A stretch of 64,000 nucleotides of DNA from ZAX-1 sp046533095 (lineage in GTDB: Bacteria > Bacillota > Clostridia > Lachnospirales > Lachnospiraceae), in assembly GCA_046533095.1 (NCBI GenBank), contig JAJQRA010000004.1, positions 62,001 to 126,000 of the forward strand, read 5' to 3'. Position numbers and translations under genes: made by a program. This document shows, in pieces, positions 1-7,922 of this stretch; position 1 is the first letter of the stretch, and the number at the start of each line of letters is the position of its first letter. The notes under the pieces are model-generated. The model saw only the letters and a list, made by a program, of their open reading frames with translations. It ran no database searches and was not told the DNA's origin.

Positions 1-712
1 TTGGAACCAGATGTGGGGTAAAATTCAAGATAACCTCCTGTCCCGCCACATAGGATAGCTGCTCTTCTATTTCCGGCGTATGCCTATGCGTTGCAACTGC
101 ATAGGCTTTGATGTTTTCATTTACCTCACAATATAAAAAATCGACTTTCGCACCTCTGCCGGCTCCGGACGTTCCTGATTTTGCATCTATGATAAGGGAT
201 GTAGGGTCAATCGCCTGCGCTAAAAGCAATGGATAGATGACCAGGAACGAGCAGGTTGGGTAACAGCCGGGATTCGCAACCAAGCGTGCATTTTTTATAT
301 ATTCCCTATTTTTTTCACAAAGGCCGTACACTGCCTCTTCTATAAACTGTGGCGAATGATGCTTCATTTGATACCATGTCTCATAAGTATTCACATTTTT
401 GATACGGTAGTCCGCACTTAAGTCAATCACTTTCGTTTTTCGTAAAATTTCCTCTGTCAAATGCTGTGCCAAAAACCCTTGCGGCGTTGCCGTAAAGATA
501 ACATCTGTCTGTTCTGCCAAACTTTCTATATTATCATCAAGGCATTGTGCGTCCACGAGCTGAAACGTGTTTTCACAAACTGAAGCGTACGGTTGTCCAA
601 TGTAGCTTTTTGAACCGTACCAAACAATATCCACCTCTTTATGCCCGAAAAGAATGCGGACCAGTTCTGCCCCTGCATAGCCGGTAGCACCGATAATTCC
701 TGCTTTTATCAT
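1..712 (-). CDS. argC: N-acetyl-gamma-glutamyl-phosphate reductase, partial
   Basis: Third enzyme of arginine synthesis: NADPH reduces N-acetylglutamyl phosphate to the semialdehyde in the cytoplasm. I translated it by hand from the reverse strand. The N-terminus MIKAGIIGATGYAGAELVRI gives the GxxGxxG nucleotide-binding loop, and NPGCYPT holds the catalytic cysteine. The ATG at 712 follows a G-rich Shine-Dalgarno (GGGGGG). About 237 of the usual ~345 codons are inside the window; the C-terminus runs off the left edge. It is divergent from argG, with ArgR-like boxes in the shared spacer. Identification is firm. Confidence 0.95.
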   Translation of the reverse strand, partial: MIKAGIIGATGYAGAELVRILFGHKEVDIVWYGSKSYIGQPYASVCENTFQLVDAQCLDDNIESLAEQTDVIFTATPQGFLAQHLTEEILRKTKVIDLSADYRIKNVNTYETWYQMKHHSPQFIEEAVYGLCEKNREYIKNARLVANPGCYPTCSFLVIYPLLLAQAIDPTSLIIDAKSGTSGAGRGAKVDFLYCEVNENIKAYAVATHRHTPEIEEQLSYVAGQEVILNFTPHLVP

Positions 713-791
713 ATTTACCCCCCTATGTACGATAAGCCATCTTCAACATCTTAATATATCTTGTATGATTCGTAAAGCCCTTTTTATAATG

Positions 792-829
792 TTTGCATAA
801 TTATACATTTTATTTTAAATTTATGCAAG
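792..829. promoter_or_regulatory. Paired ArgR (ARG box) operator
   Basis: Positions 792-809 (TTTGCATAATTATACATT) match the ARG-box consensus TNTGNATWWWWATNCANW at every fixed position. A second, half-conserved box lies at 812-829, where the right half ATGCAA fits. Two boxes with a 2-3 bp gap is the usual arrangement for hexameric ArgR/AhrC. The site is about 80 bp upstream of argC, which fits arginine repression of argC and possibly argG. Confidence 0.6.
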
Positions 830-1085
830 AGTTTTTTCATCATTTTCCTCTCATCTATAGCATTTTTATAGAATCTAAATTTGTACAAATATCGTTCTGT
901 CATAGGATTTTTAGGAAAAAGTGCCTTTTTTTAGTCTTTTTGCTCATTTTTAATATTTTCATTGGTTATGGTATATTTTTCTATTTCATTTTTTATTCTC
1001 TCTCTTATTTTTATTTATGCATTATTATTATATTATTTTGTATATTATTACACTTGCCAATTTACATCATTTGTTGTATATTAAT

Positions 1086-1275
1086 TAGGAACACAGTACG
1101 TTCCTATTATCAGATTCACGGCACAGAAAAATGTGCCTTTTCATCAGAACTTGCGTTGCAATTTCTGCTGAACTATATGATAGGAACACAGTACGTTCCT
1201 ATTATCAGATTCACGGCACAGAAAAATGTGCCTTTTCATCAGAACTTGCGTTGCAATTTCTGCTGAACTATATGA
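1086..1275 (+). repeat. Perfect 95-bp tandem repeat with three hairpins
   Basis: Two identical 95-bp copies (1086-1180 and 1181-1275) lie in the argG leader. Each copy can fold into three hairpins: TAGGAAC...GTTCCTA, GGCACA-GAAAA-TGTGCC, and CAGAACTTGC-GTT-GCAATTTCTG. A diverged third copy in the opposite orientation sits between serC and serA (59466-59560). Compensating changes keep the stems, which suggests an RNA or palindromic DNA element rather than chance. Confidence 0.85.
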
Positions 1276-1314
1276 TTAAAAGGAAACTGTTCAATGCGAA
1301 GGAAAGGATATTAG

Positions 1315-2547
1315 ATGATGAAAGAAAAAGTTATTTTAGCGTATTCCGGTGGTTTAGATACAACCGCCATTATCCCTTGGTTACGGGAACATTTTGATTA
1401 TGAAGTTATCTGTTGCTGTATCGACTGCGGCCAGGGCGAAGAATTAGACGGTTTGGAGGAACGGGCCAAACGATCTGGTGCAAGCAAATTGTATATTGAG
1501 GATCTGGTGGATGACTTCTGCGACAACTATATCATACCATGTGTGCAGGCCCATGCTATTTATGAAAGCAAATATTTGTTAGGCACTTCCATGGCTCGTC
1601 CTGCAATTGCGAAACGGCTGGTAGACATTGCCCGCAAAGAAGGAGCCACTGCAATTTGCCATGGCGCCACCGGAAAAGGGAATGACCAGATTCGTTTTGA
1701 ATTGGGCATTATGGCACTTGCCCCCGATTTAAAAATTATTGCCCCTTGGCGCATGACGGATATATGGACCATGCAGTCTAGGGAAGATGAAATTGAATAT
1801 TGCAGACAGCATGGCATTGATTTGCCATTTTCCGCAAATACAAGCTACAGCCGCGACCGCAACCTATGGCATATCAGCCATGAGGGGCTGGAACTCGAAG
1901 ACCCTGCAAAAGAGCCTAACTATGACCATCTGCTGGTTCTTGGCGTTTCTCCCGAAAAAGCTCCGAATGAGGGCGAATATGTTACCATGGCATTTGAGGC
2001 AGGTATTCCAGTATCTGTAAATGGGGAAAAGATGAAAGTATCCGATATTATCCGTACCTTGAATACATTGGGCGGAAAACACGGAATAGGGATTGTTGAT
2101 ATTGTAGAAAACCGCGTGGTTGGCATGAAATCCAGAGGCGTATATGAAACCCCCGGCGGTACGATTTTAATGGAGGCACATCAGCAGTTGGAGGAGCTGG
2201 TACTTGATCGGGCTACATTTGAAGCGAAAAAGGAAATGGGCAACAAAATGGCACAGATCGTATACGAGGGCAAATGGTTTACCCCTCTTCGGGAGGCCGT
2301 TTCCGCATTCGTTGGCGTAACCCAAAAATATGTAACCGGTGAAGTTAAATTTAAACTTTACAAAGGCAATATCACAAAAGCCGGAACAGTTTCGCCCTAC
2401 TCTTTATATAATGAATCTCTGGCAAGTTTTACGACCGGTGATTTATATGACCACCATGATGCAGATGGATTTATTCATTTATTTGGACTTCCTTTGAAAG
2501 TACGCGCTATGAAAATGAATGCTGATGACGAAACGGCAAAAAAATGA
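1315..2547 (+). CDS. argG: Argininosuccinate synthase
   Basis: Joins citrulline and aspartate using ATP to make argininosuccinate, the penultimate step of arginine synthesis. The N-terminal motif AYSGGLDTT is the PP-loop ATP pyrophosphatase signature, followed by the ATP- and citrulline-binding segments (for example GATGKGNDQIRFE). At 410 residues it is full length for the family. The start at 1315 (or the next codon, also ATG) is preceded by AAGGAAAGG. The leader carries the duplicated three-hairpin element, so control by the leader RNA is possible. No argH is visible in the window. Confidence 0.97.
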   Translation: MMKEKVILAYSGGLDTTAIIPWLREHFDYEVICCCIDCGQGEELDGLEERAKRSGASKLYIEDLVDDFCDNYIIPCVQAHAIYESKYLLGTSMARPAIAKRLVDIARKEGATAICHGATGKGNDQIRFELGIMALAPDLKIIAPWRMTDIWTMQSREDEIEYCRQHGIDLPFSANTSYSRDRNLWHISHEGLELEDPAKEPNYDHLLVLGVSPEKAPNEGEYVTMAFEAGIPVSVNGEKMKVSDIIRTLNTLGGKHGIGIVDIVENRVVGMKSRGVYETPGGTILMEAHQQLEELVLDRATFEAKKEMGNKMAQIVYEGKWFTPLREAVSAFVGVTQKYVTGEVKFKLYKGNITKAGTVSPYSLYNESLASFTTGDLYDHHDADGFIHLFGLPLKVRAMKMNADDETAKK

Positions 2548-2655
2548 CGCTGACGCCCGCTTGGACATGATTGAGCACTCTATGTAGCGACCTTTAAACA
2601 GGCAAGGAAGTCCATAAACATATTGCTGTAAAAGAGCCGAAATCCAACAACAAAA

Positions 2656-2697
2656 ACAAAAATAGCTGTTTGCAAGACATAGAACAGCTATTTTTGA
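2656..2697. terminator. Terminator between argG and the MocR gene
   Basis: The inverted repeat AAAAATAGCTGTT...AACAGCTATTTTT has an 11-12 nt loop and A/T tracts on both sides. It lies between convergent argG and the 2716-4197 gene, so it can serve both strands. Confidence 0.75.
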
Positions 2698-2715
2698 ATC
2701 TAGATGATCATTTTT

Positions 2716-4197
2716 TTATTTCAAAACCGTATCCAGCCTTTTCATCCCTTCTACAATTTCTTTTTCCGTCAGCCCTGCAAAGCCAAGAATAAAGGTCGGG
2801 CAACCAGACATTTTATGTTCTTCGATTGTATGATTTCCGATCATATATTCCTTAAGGCCATATACTCGCACATCCATTGCCTGCGCTGCTTTTGTAACCG
2901 CTTCCTCCGTTTTGCCTGTATGTACCTGCACAAGAAGGTGCAACCCTGCATTTTCTCCAAAAATATGGGCTACCCAGCTACATTTTTTTAGTTCGGACAG
3001 CAGGCAGTCATGCCTTGTTTTATAGATTCCCCTCATTTTATTTAAATGGCGTTCAAAATAGCCCTCTTCCATAAAATGAAATAAGGTTTCCTGTTGGATT
3101 CTAGAAACGGTAGAAGAATAAAATCCGCACTTGCTATGGTAAATTTCCATTAATTTTAATGGCAATACCATATAACTGACCCGAATTGCAGGCGCTATGC
3201 TCTTTGAAAAAGTACCGAGGTATATCACACTCCCACTTTGATCATTTCCCTGCAAAGATGGAATCTGCCTTCCTTTATAGCGAAACTCACTATCATAATC
3301 ATCTTCAATAATATATCTGCCTTCCTTCTGCCCTGCCCAGTTTAACAACTCCATTCTACGGTTCATTGGCATGATGGTACCGATTGGAAACTGGTGAGAA
3401 GGCATCACATAAATAAGCTGTGCATTCTTCTTTCGGATAGGTTCTAAGCAAATGCCACTCGCATCCATCGCGATTGGCGACACCTTCCAATTTAGGTTGC
3501 AAAAGGTATGGTATGCTTGCCCATAAGTTGGGCTTTCCATTGCCACACAAGAAATGCCCGGCAGCATCTGCGAAAGCAGCATGAGCAGATATTCGTTCCC
3601 TGCCCCGATAATAATCTGGTGGGCAGAAGAGTTTACCCCTCTTGCATGATAAAGATAGCCGCAGATTGCCTGTCGCAGCTTTTCCTCTCCTAGCGGCGAA
3701 CCTGTTAAAAAAAGTTTTTCCGTATCCCCTTGCAATGTTAATTTGCTTGCTTTACGCCATGCATTCATGGAAAATTCCGACCATTCTGTCACATTAGGTG
3801 AAAAATCATATGCATAAGCCCTCTCTTTTTCTCTCTCCCGCCCGGCCTTGCCTCTTTTCTCTCCTACATGTGTGGCCTTATCTATTTTCCTCTGCCCATA
3901 TGCGTCTGCCCTATCATGGTGTTCGTCCTTTTGAAGTTGATAAACCCCTCCGATTGCACACGCAAAATAGCCGCTACCTGGTACGGGTTTAATATACCCC
4001 TCAGACACCAGCTGTTCATATGCTAATTCTATGGTACTTCGGCTTACCTGCAAATGCGTTGCCAACAATCTGGTAGACGGCAACCTCTCCCCTTGGGCTA
4101 TTTTACCGTCCATCATACTATTCTTAATGTATTTATAAATCTGTTCATAAAGGGCAAGATCGCTATTGGCCTGTAAATGAATCATTAATTCTTTCAC
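2716..4197 (-). CDS. MocR/GabR-family PLP-dependent regulator
   Basis: A transcription factor built from an N-terminal GntR-type winged helix (residues ~10-75, with the pattern LPSTRLLATHLQVSRSTIELAYEQL) joined to a fold-type I aminotransferase domain (~110-490). The aminotransferase part keeps IEDDYDSEFRY and the PLP-lysine region GTFSKSIAPAIR. At 493 residues it is of normal length. The start appears to be GTG at 4197 with AGAGG upstream. MocR proteins sense PLP or an amino-compound-PLP adduct and often control vitamin B6 or amino acid genes. No pdxS/pdxT or gab genes are adjacent, so the target is unknown. Confidence 0.9.
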   Translation of the reverse strand: MKELMIHLQANSDLALYEQIYKYIKNSMMDGKIAQGERLPSTRLLATHLQVSRSTIELAYEQLVSEGYIKPVPGSGYFACAIGGVYQLQKDEHHDRADAYGQRKIDKATHVGEKRGKAGREREKERAYAYDFSPNVTEWSEFSMNAWRKASKLTLQGDTEKLFLTGSPLGEEKLRQAICGYLYHARGVNSSAHQIIIGAGNEYLLMLLSQMLPGISCVAMESPTYGQAYHTFCNLNWKVSPIAMDASGICLEPIRKKNAQLIYVMPSHQFPIGTIMPMNRRMELLNWAGQKEGRYIIEDDYDSEFRYKGRQIPSLQGNDQSGSVIYLGTFSKSIAPAIRVSYMVLPLKLMEIYHSKCGFYSSTVSRIQQETLFHFMEEGYFERHLNKMRGIYKTRHDCLLSELKKCSWVAHIFGENAGLHLLVQVHTGKTEEAVTKAAQAMDVRVYGLKEYMIGNHTIEEHKMSGCPTFILGFAGLTEKEIVEGMKRLDTVLK

Positions 4198-4225
4198 AAT
4201 CTATAAGACCTCTATTTTATATTTC

Positions 4226-5080
4226 CTATTTTTTACTTTTTTTCTCCGCTGCAATGACATCTTTTAAGTCTCGTGCTTTATCTTTCATTCTACTGTTTGC
4301 TGAAGTAGATGTAACGATACCAGATAAACATTTAAGTGCCTGATCATACTTCCCTAATTTATAAGACATACAAGCAATTAGGTAATCCACGGTCGTTTGA
4401 TCCATTCCTGCAAAAGGAGGAGTTTCTTTCGTTATTGCTAACAGAAAGCCTTCTAATGCATTTTCATAAAAAGCCGTTTCTTCTTTTTCCCAATTAGCAC
4501 GAAGCGCTTTTTCTTCTGCTGTGCCATCTGGCATTTCTTCCAGTTTTCCGCGGATCAGCCAAGAAATTTGTAAGCAATTATAGGCTTTTTCGCTTTCTTT
4601 TCCTTTTTTTGCCATCGAATTAAATAGTGCAAGTTTAAATTGATTAATTGCCTTGTCATAGGATATCGTAGGTGCATTGTCCTCTGGTTGCGGTTTGAAG
4701 TTTGCGGATACCTGCTCCCTTATCATCTTGCTCAGTCCGGTCGATAATGCGACAAAGTTTTTATGCATTGCCGTATAGCCACAATTCGGGCAGGAGGACA
4801 CACCATACTTTAACGTATCGATATATTGAAAGCGAGGACGTAAGTCAATATCTGCCCCCAAGCTTTTTGCCTTTCCACTTTTTACTACCTTTGTTTTAAA
4901 TTTCTGGTCGCAAAGGGGGCATGTTTTCGTTACTTCCAGTAAAAAATCTTCCTCTTTTGGGAGGGCTTCCTGTGCTTCTTTGCTACTTTTTTTCTTCTCT
5001 GCTTCGTTTTCGAAAATATTCATGCCTCCCTTTCCTCCTAGTCCAAATTGCTCTAACCCTGAAAATAAATTATCACTCAT
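4226..5080 (-). CDS. DUF2225 family zinc-ribbon protein
   Basis: A 284-residue cytoplasmic protein. Two CxxC pairs near the N-terminus (CPLCDQKF about residue 57, CPNCGYTA about 97) suggest one zinc site, followed by a helical TPR-like half (pattern around CLSGIVTSTSANSRMKDKARDL). This layout matches DUF2225, a Firmicutes family of unknown function. The gene lies about 60 bp downstream of glnS on the same strand and may be co-transcribed. The start has GGAGGAAAGG upstream. Confidence 0.8.
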   Translation of the reverse strand: MSDNLFSGLEQFGLGGKGGMNIFENEAEKKKSSKEAQEALPKEEDFLLEVTKTCPLCDQKFKTKVVKSGKAKSLGADIDLRPRFQYIDTLKYGVSSCPNCGYTAMHKNFVALSTGLSKMIREQVSANFKPQPEDNAPTISYDKAINQFKLALFNSMAKKGKESEKAYNCLQISWLIRGKLEEMPDGTAEEKALRANWEKEETAFYENALEGFLLAITKETPPFAGMDQTTVDYLIACMSYKLGKYDQALKCLSGIVTSTSANSRMKDKARDLKDVIAAEKKSKK

Positions 5081-5141
5081 GCTGCCTTTCCTCCACTATT
5101 CTACGTTTGTTTTCTTTTGTTCCTTCTCTTTTATCATTTTA

Positions 5142-6833
5142 TCACTTGTCTGCCGTTCCTGCACTATTTTTAGCCGGTAATTTAAAAGAGCTTTTTAAAG
5201 GTACAATTCTGTTGAATACCAGCTGGTTCGGCTTTGAATCTTTTGCATCTACACAAAAAAAACCCTGCCGTACGAATTGAAAGCTGTCATAGCTTTTTGC
5301 TTCCCCTAATGCCGGTTCCATGATACAGCTGTTAAGGACCGTCAATGAATTTGGATTTAAATTCAAGCTCCCATCTTCCTTGTAGGCCCCTAGCGCTTCG
5401 TCTACGATATTCTCGTAAAGGCGTACCTGCGCCGGTTTTCCAAACGGTGCCGGAACCCAGTGGATTGTACCTTTTACCTTGCGTCCCGTAAAACCGCTCC
5501 CTGCTTTCGTTTCTCGGTCATACGTACAATGTACCTCCATGATTCTCCCTGCCTCATCTTTGACAAAACTTTCACATTTTACAAAATAGGCATGCATGAG
5601 CCGCACTTCGTTTCCCGGAAAAAGCCGAAAATATTTTTTCGGCGGCTCTTCCATAAAATCTTCCCGCTCGATGTAAAGTTCTCTGCAAAATGGGATCTTA
5701 CGCTTTCCCAATTGTTCATTTTCCAGATTATTATCTGCCTCTAAATATTCTACCTCCTCTGCCGGATAGTTATCAATCACTAGTTTAATTGGATCCAAAA
5801 CGACCATCATCCTTGCCCTTTTTAATTTTAAATCTTCACGGATACAATATTCGAGCATAGCGTAATCGACAGAGCTATTGGCCTTGCTGACACCACAAAG
5901 TTCCACAAACATTTTAATTGATTCCGGGGTAAAACCACGTCGCCGTAAAGCTGCAATTGAAACGAGCCTTGGGTCGTCCCAGCCATCTACGGTTTGATCT
6001 TCCACTAATTTTTTTATATAACGTTTGCCGGTTACAACATTGGTCAGATATAATTTTGCAAACTCAATCTGCTTTGGAGGGTTTTCATATTCAAGTTCCC
6101 TTACCACCCAATCGTACAGGGGACGGTGGTCTTCAAATTCCAAGGTACAGATGGAGTGGGTAATGCCCTCTATTGCATCTTCCACCGGGTGGGCATAGTC
6201 ATACATTGGATAGATACACCACGTATCCTTTGTCTTATGATGGTACATGTGTGCAATGCGGTAGAGGATGGGATCCCGCAAGTTGATGTTCGGCGAGGAC
6301 ATGTCTATTTTAGCCCGCAATACCTTTTCCCCATCTGCATACGTACCCCGTTTCATTTGTTCAAAAAGTTCTAAATTTTCTTCTATACTCCGGTCGCGGT
6401 AAGGGCTTTCTTTCCCAGATTCTGTCAATGTCCCCCGGTAGTCTCTTAGTTCCTCCGCCGTCAAGTCACAAACATATGCTTTCCCTTTTTTTATCAGTTT
6501 CACCGCACCCTCATACATCTGTTTAAAATAGCTAGAGGCGAAATAGAACCTGTCCTCCCAATCAACGCCCAGCCATGCAATATCGCTTGTAATCGCATCT
6601 ACAAACTCCTCTTTTTCCTTGGTAGGGTTCGTATCATCAAAACGCATATGGAACTTTCCATTGTATTTTTGTGCCAGTCCATAGTTTAACAAAATAGATT
6701 TTGCATGTCCAATGTGAAGATATCCATTCGGTTCCGGTGGAAAGCGCGTCTTTACCATCGTGCACTGTCCATCTTCTAAATCTTTTTCAATCATTTGTTC
6801 AATAAAATTTTTGGAAACTGCTTCATCTTCCAT
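5142..6833 (-). CDS. glnS: Glutaminyl-tRNA synthetase
   Basis: Class I aminoacyl-tRNA synthetase that charges tRNA-Gln. The HIGH-type motif is in FPPEPNGYLHIGHAKS (residues ~31-46), and the catalytic core and C-terminal beta-barrel anticodon-binding domains follow (VVLDPIKLVIDNYPAEEVE). At 563 residues it is the normal bacterial GlnRS length. ATG at 6833 follows AGGAGAAC. Many Firmicutes lack GlnRS and use GatCAB instead, so its presence is a modest lineage marker. Confidence 0.95.
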   Translation of the reverse strand: MEDEAVSKNFIEQMIEKDLEDGQCTMVKTRFPPEPNGYLHIGHAKSILLNYGLAQKYNGKFHMRFDDTNPTKEKEEFVDAITSDIAWLGVDWEDRFYFASSYFKQMYEGAVKLIKKGKAYVCDLTAEELRDYRGTLTESGKESPYRDRSIEENLELFEQMKRGTYADGEKVLRAKIDMSSPNINLRDPILYRIAHMYHHKTKDTWCIYPMYDYAHPVEDAIEGITHSICTLEFEDHRPLYDWVVRELEYENPPKQIEFAKLYLTNVVTGKRYIKKLVEDQTVDGWDDPRLVSIAALRRRGFTPESIKMFVELCGVSKANSSVDYAMLEYCIREDLKLKRARMMVVLDPIKLVIDNYPAEEVEYLEADNNLENEQLGKRKIPFCRELYIEREDFMEEPPKKYFRLFPGNEVRLMHAYFVKCESFVKDEAGRIMEVHCTYDRETKAGSGFTGRKVKGTIHWVPAPFGKPAQVRLYENIVDEALGAYKEDGSLNLNPNSLTVLNSCIMEPALGEAKSYDSFQFVRQGFFCVDAKDSKPNQLVFNRIVPLKSSFKLPAKNSAGTADK

Positions 6834-6927
6834 TTACGTTCTCCTGTGGGTTCTTTTCAGTGTATTTTTAGCAAGCAATATATATCTCTCTTGCATTCCA
6901 TGTTTGATTGTTCCAGGTTTTAAATCA

Positions 6928-7752
6928 TTATTTTAGTATATTTTTCACATGTTCATGGGTAAACAAATGATCTTGGCAATACTCGTAGTTGCCCTCACAT
7001 TTTGAGCAGAAACGAAATTCCAGTTGTGCATCATCGTCCGTTCGGCCACATATGGCGCATTTATGTTTTGTAACTACAAAAGAACTCTTTACCTGTTGAC
7101 GGTACACTTGCTTTCGGCGAACTTCTTTTGGTGAAACCCGCTTAAAATTGCGTGTCGTAAAAAAGAAGATGAAAAAGTTTAACAATGATGAAAGAATTGC
7201 CACTCGAACCGCCCAGCCATTTTGGAAAAACATATATGCAATCATCGCAATATCAAGTATCCCAATCCATTTTGCCTTTACCGGTATAATAAAATAAATC
7301 ATAAACTGCATCTCCGGATAGGTAGCGGCAAATGCAAGCATCAGTGTATAATTGATATAGCTTGTGTTAAAGAGCCAGCCAATCCCCGGTTGCGGTATAA
7401 AAAGATAGAGCACAAAGGCTCCTACTATGGTAAAGAAAAGGCCTCCAAAAAAATATATATTATAGCGGAATGCCCCCCATGTACGTTCAAGCGATGTCCC
7501 GATATAATAATAACAAGAAAGCATAATAATTGCAAAAAATAAATTTGTCGTAGGCGGAATAAAAATCCACGAAAAGAGTCTCCATACTTGTCCCTTCAAT
7601 ATATAATAGGGATCTAGGGTCAAAAATGCCTCTGCCTGTGGCATGGTATACCGGATAAGATAGCCAACAGCATAGCTTGCTATGAGCAGTATTGTTAAAT
7701 TTGGCAAGGCATACTTGCCGAATTTTCGCTCCCATTTATTTAAAATACCCAC
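6928..7752 (-). CDS. Rhomboid-like membrane protein with C-terminal zinc-binding tail
   Basis: About 274 residues. The N-terminal ~190 residues contain about six hydrophobic segments arranged like the rhomboid/Der1 fold (for example a WRLFSWIF loop followed by a helix-rich core). I do not see the GxSG serine motif or the paired catalytic histidine, so it is probably a catalytically inactive relative. The tail has a cysteine cluster CAICGRTDD...FCSKCEGNYEYCQDH consistent with a zinc ribbon. I chose GTG at 7752 because GAGGTG lies 6 nt before it; an upstream GTG at 7761 lacks its own site. Function unknown. Confidence 0.65.
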   Translation of the reverse strand: MGILNKWERKFGKYALPNLTILLIASYAVGYLIRYTMPQAEAFLTLDPYYILKGQVWRLFSWIFIPPTTNLFFAIIMLSCYYYIGTSLERTWGAFRYNIYFFGGLFFTIVGAFVLYLFIPQPGIGWLFNTSYINYTLMLAFAATYPEMQFMIYFIIPVKAKWIGILDIAMIAYMFFQNGWAVRVAILSSLLNFFIFFFTTRNFKRVSPKEVRRKQVYRQQVKSSFVVTKHKCAICGRTDDDAQLEFRFCSKCEGNYEYCQDHLFTHEHVKNILK

Positions 7753-7922
7753 ACTATCCACCTCGTTTTTCTTTATTCATGGGACTGATCGATATTTCAC
7801 TCAGTCCCATTTTTAGTATTATTATAAATTTTTCAATGTCGTTTGTCAACGAATGCTTCTATTCTTTCATGAAAAGTTTAGAATTCGCTTCGCAAGATCC
7901 ATCATCTGTTATCATTCTTGCA

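Larger units (their letters stand above)
713..1314. other. AT-rich argC-argG divergent spacer
   Basis: A 602-bp spacer between divergent arginine genes. It holds two ArgR-like boxes near 792-829, a long T-rich stretch, and a perfect 95-bp tandem repeat at 1086-1275 just before argG. Open frames here (about 793-1397) are T-rich or repeat-derived, overlap argG, and lack family resemblance, so I do not call a gene. Confidence 0.7.

Noticed and set aside
793..1397. Two open frames in the argC-argG spacer
   Set aside because: They consist of T-rich sequence and the 95-bp repeat, overlap argG and lack ribosome sites.
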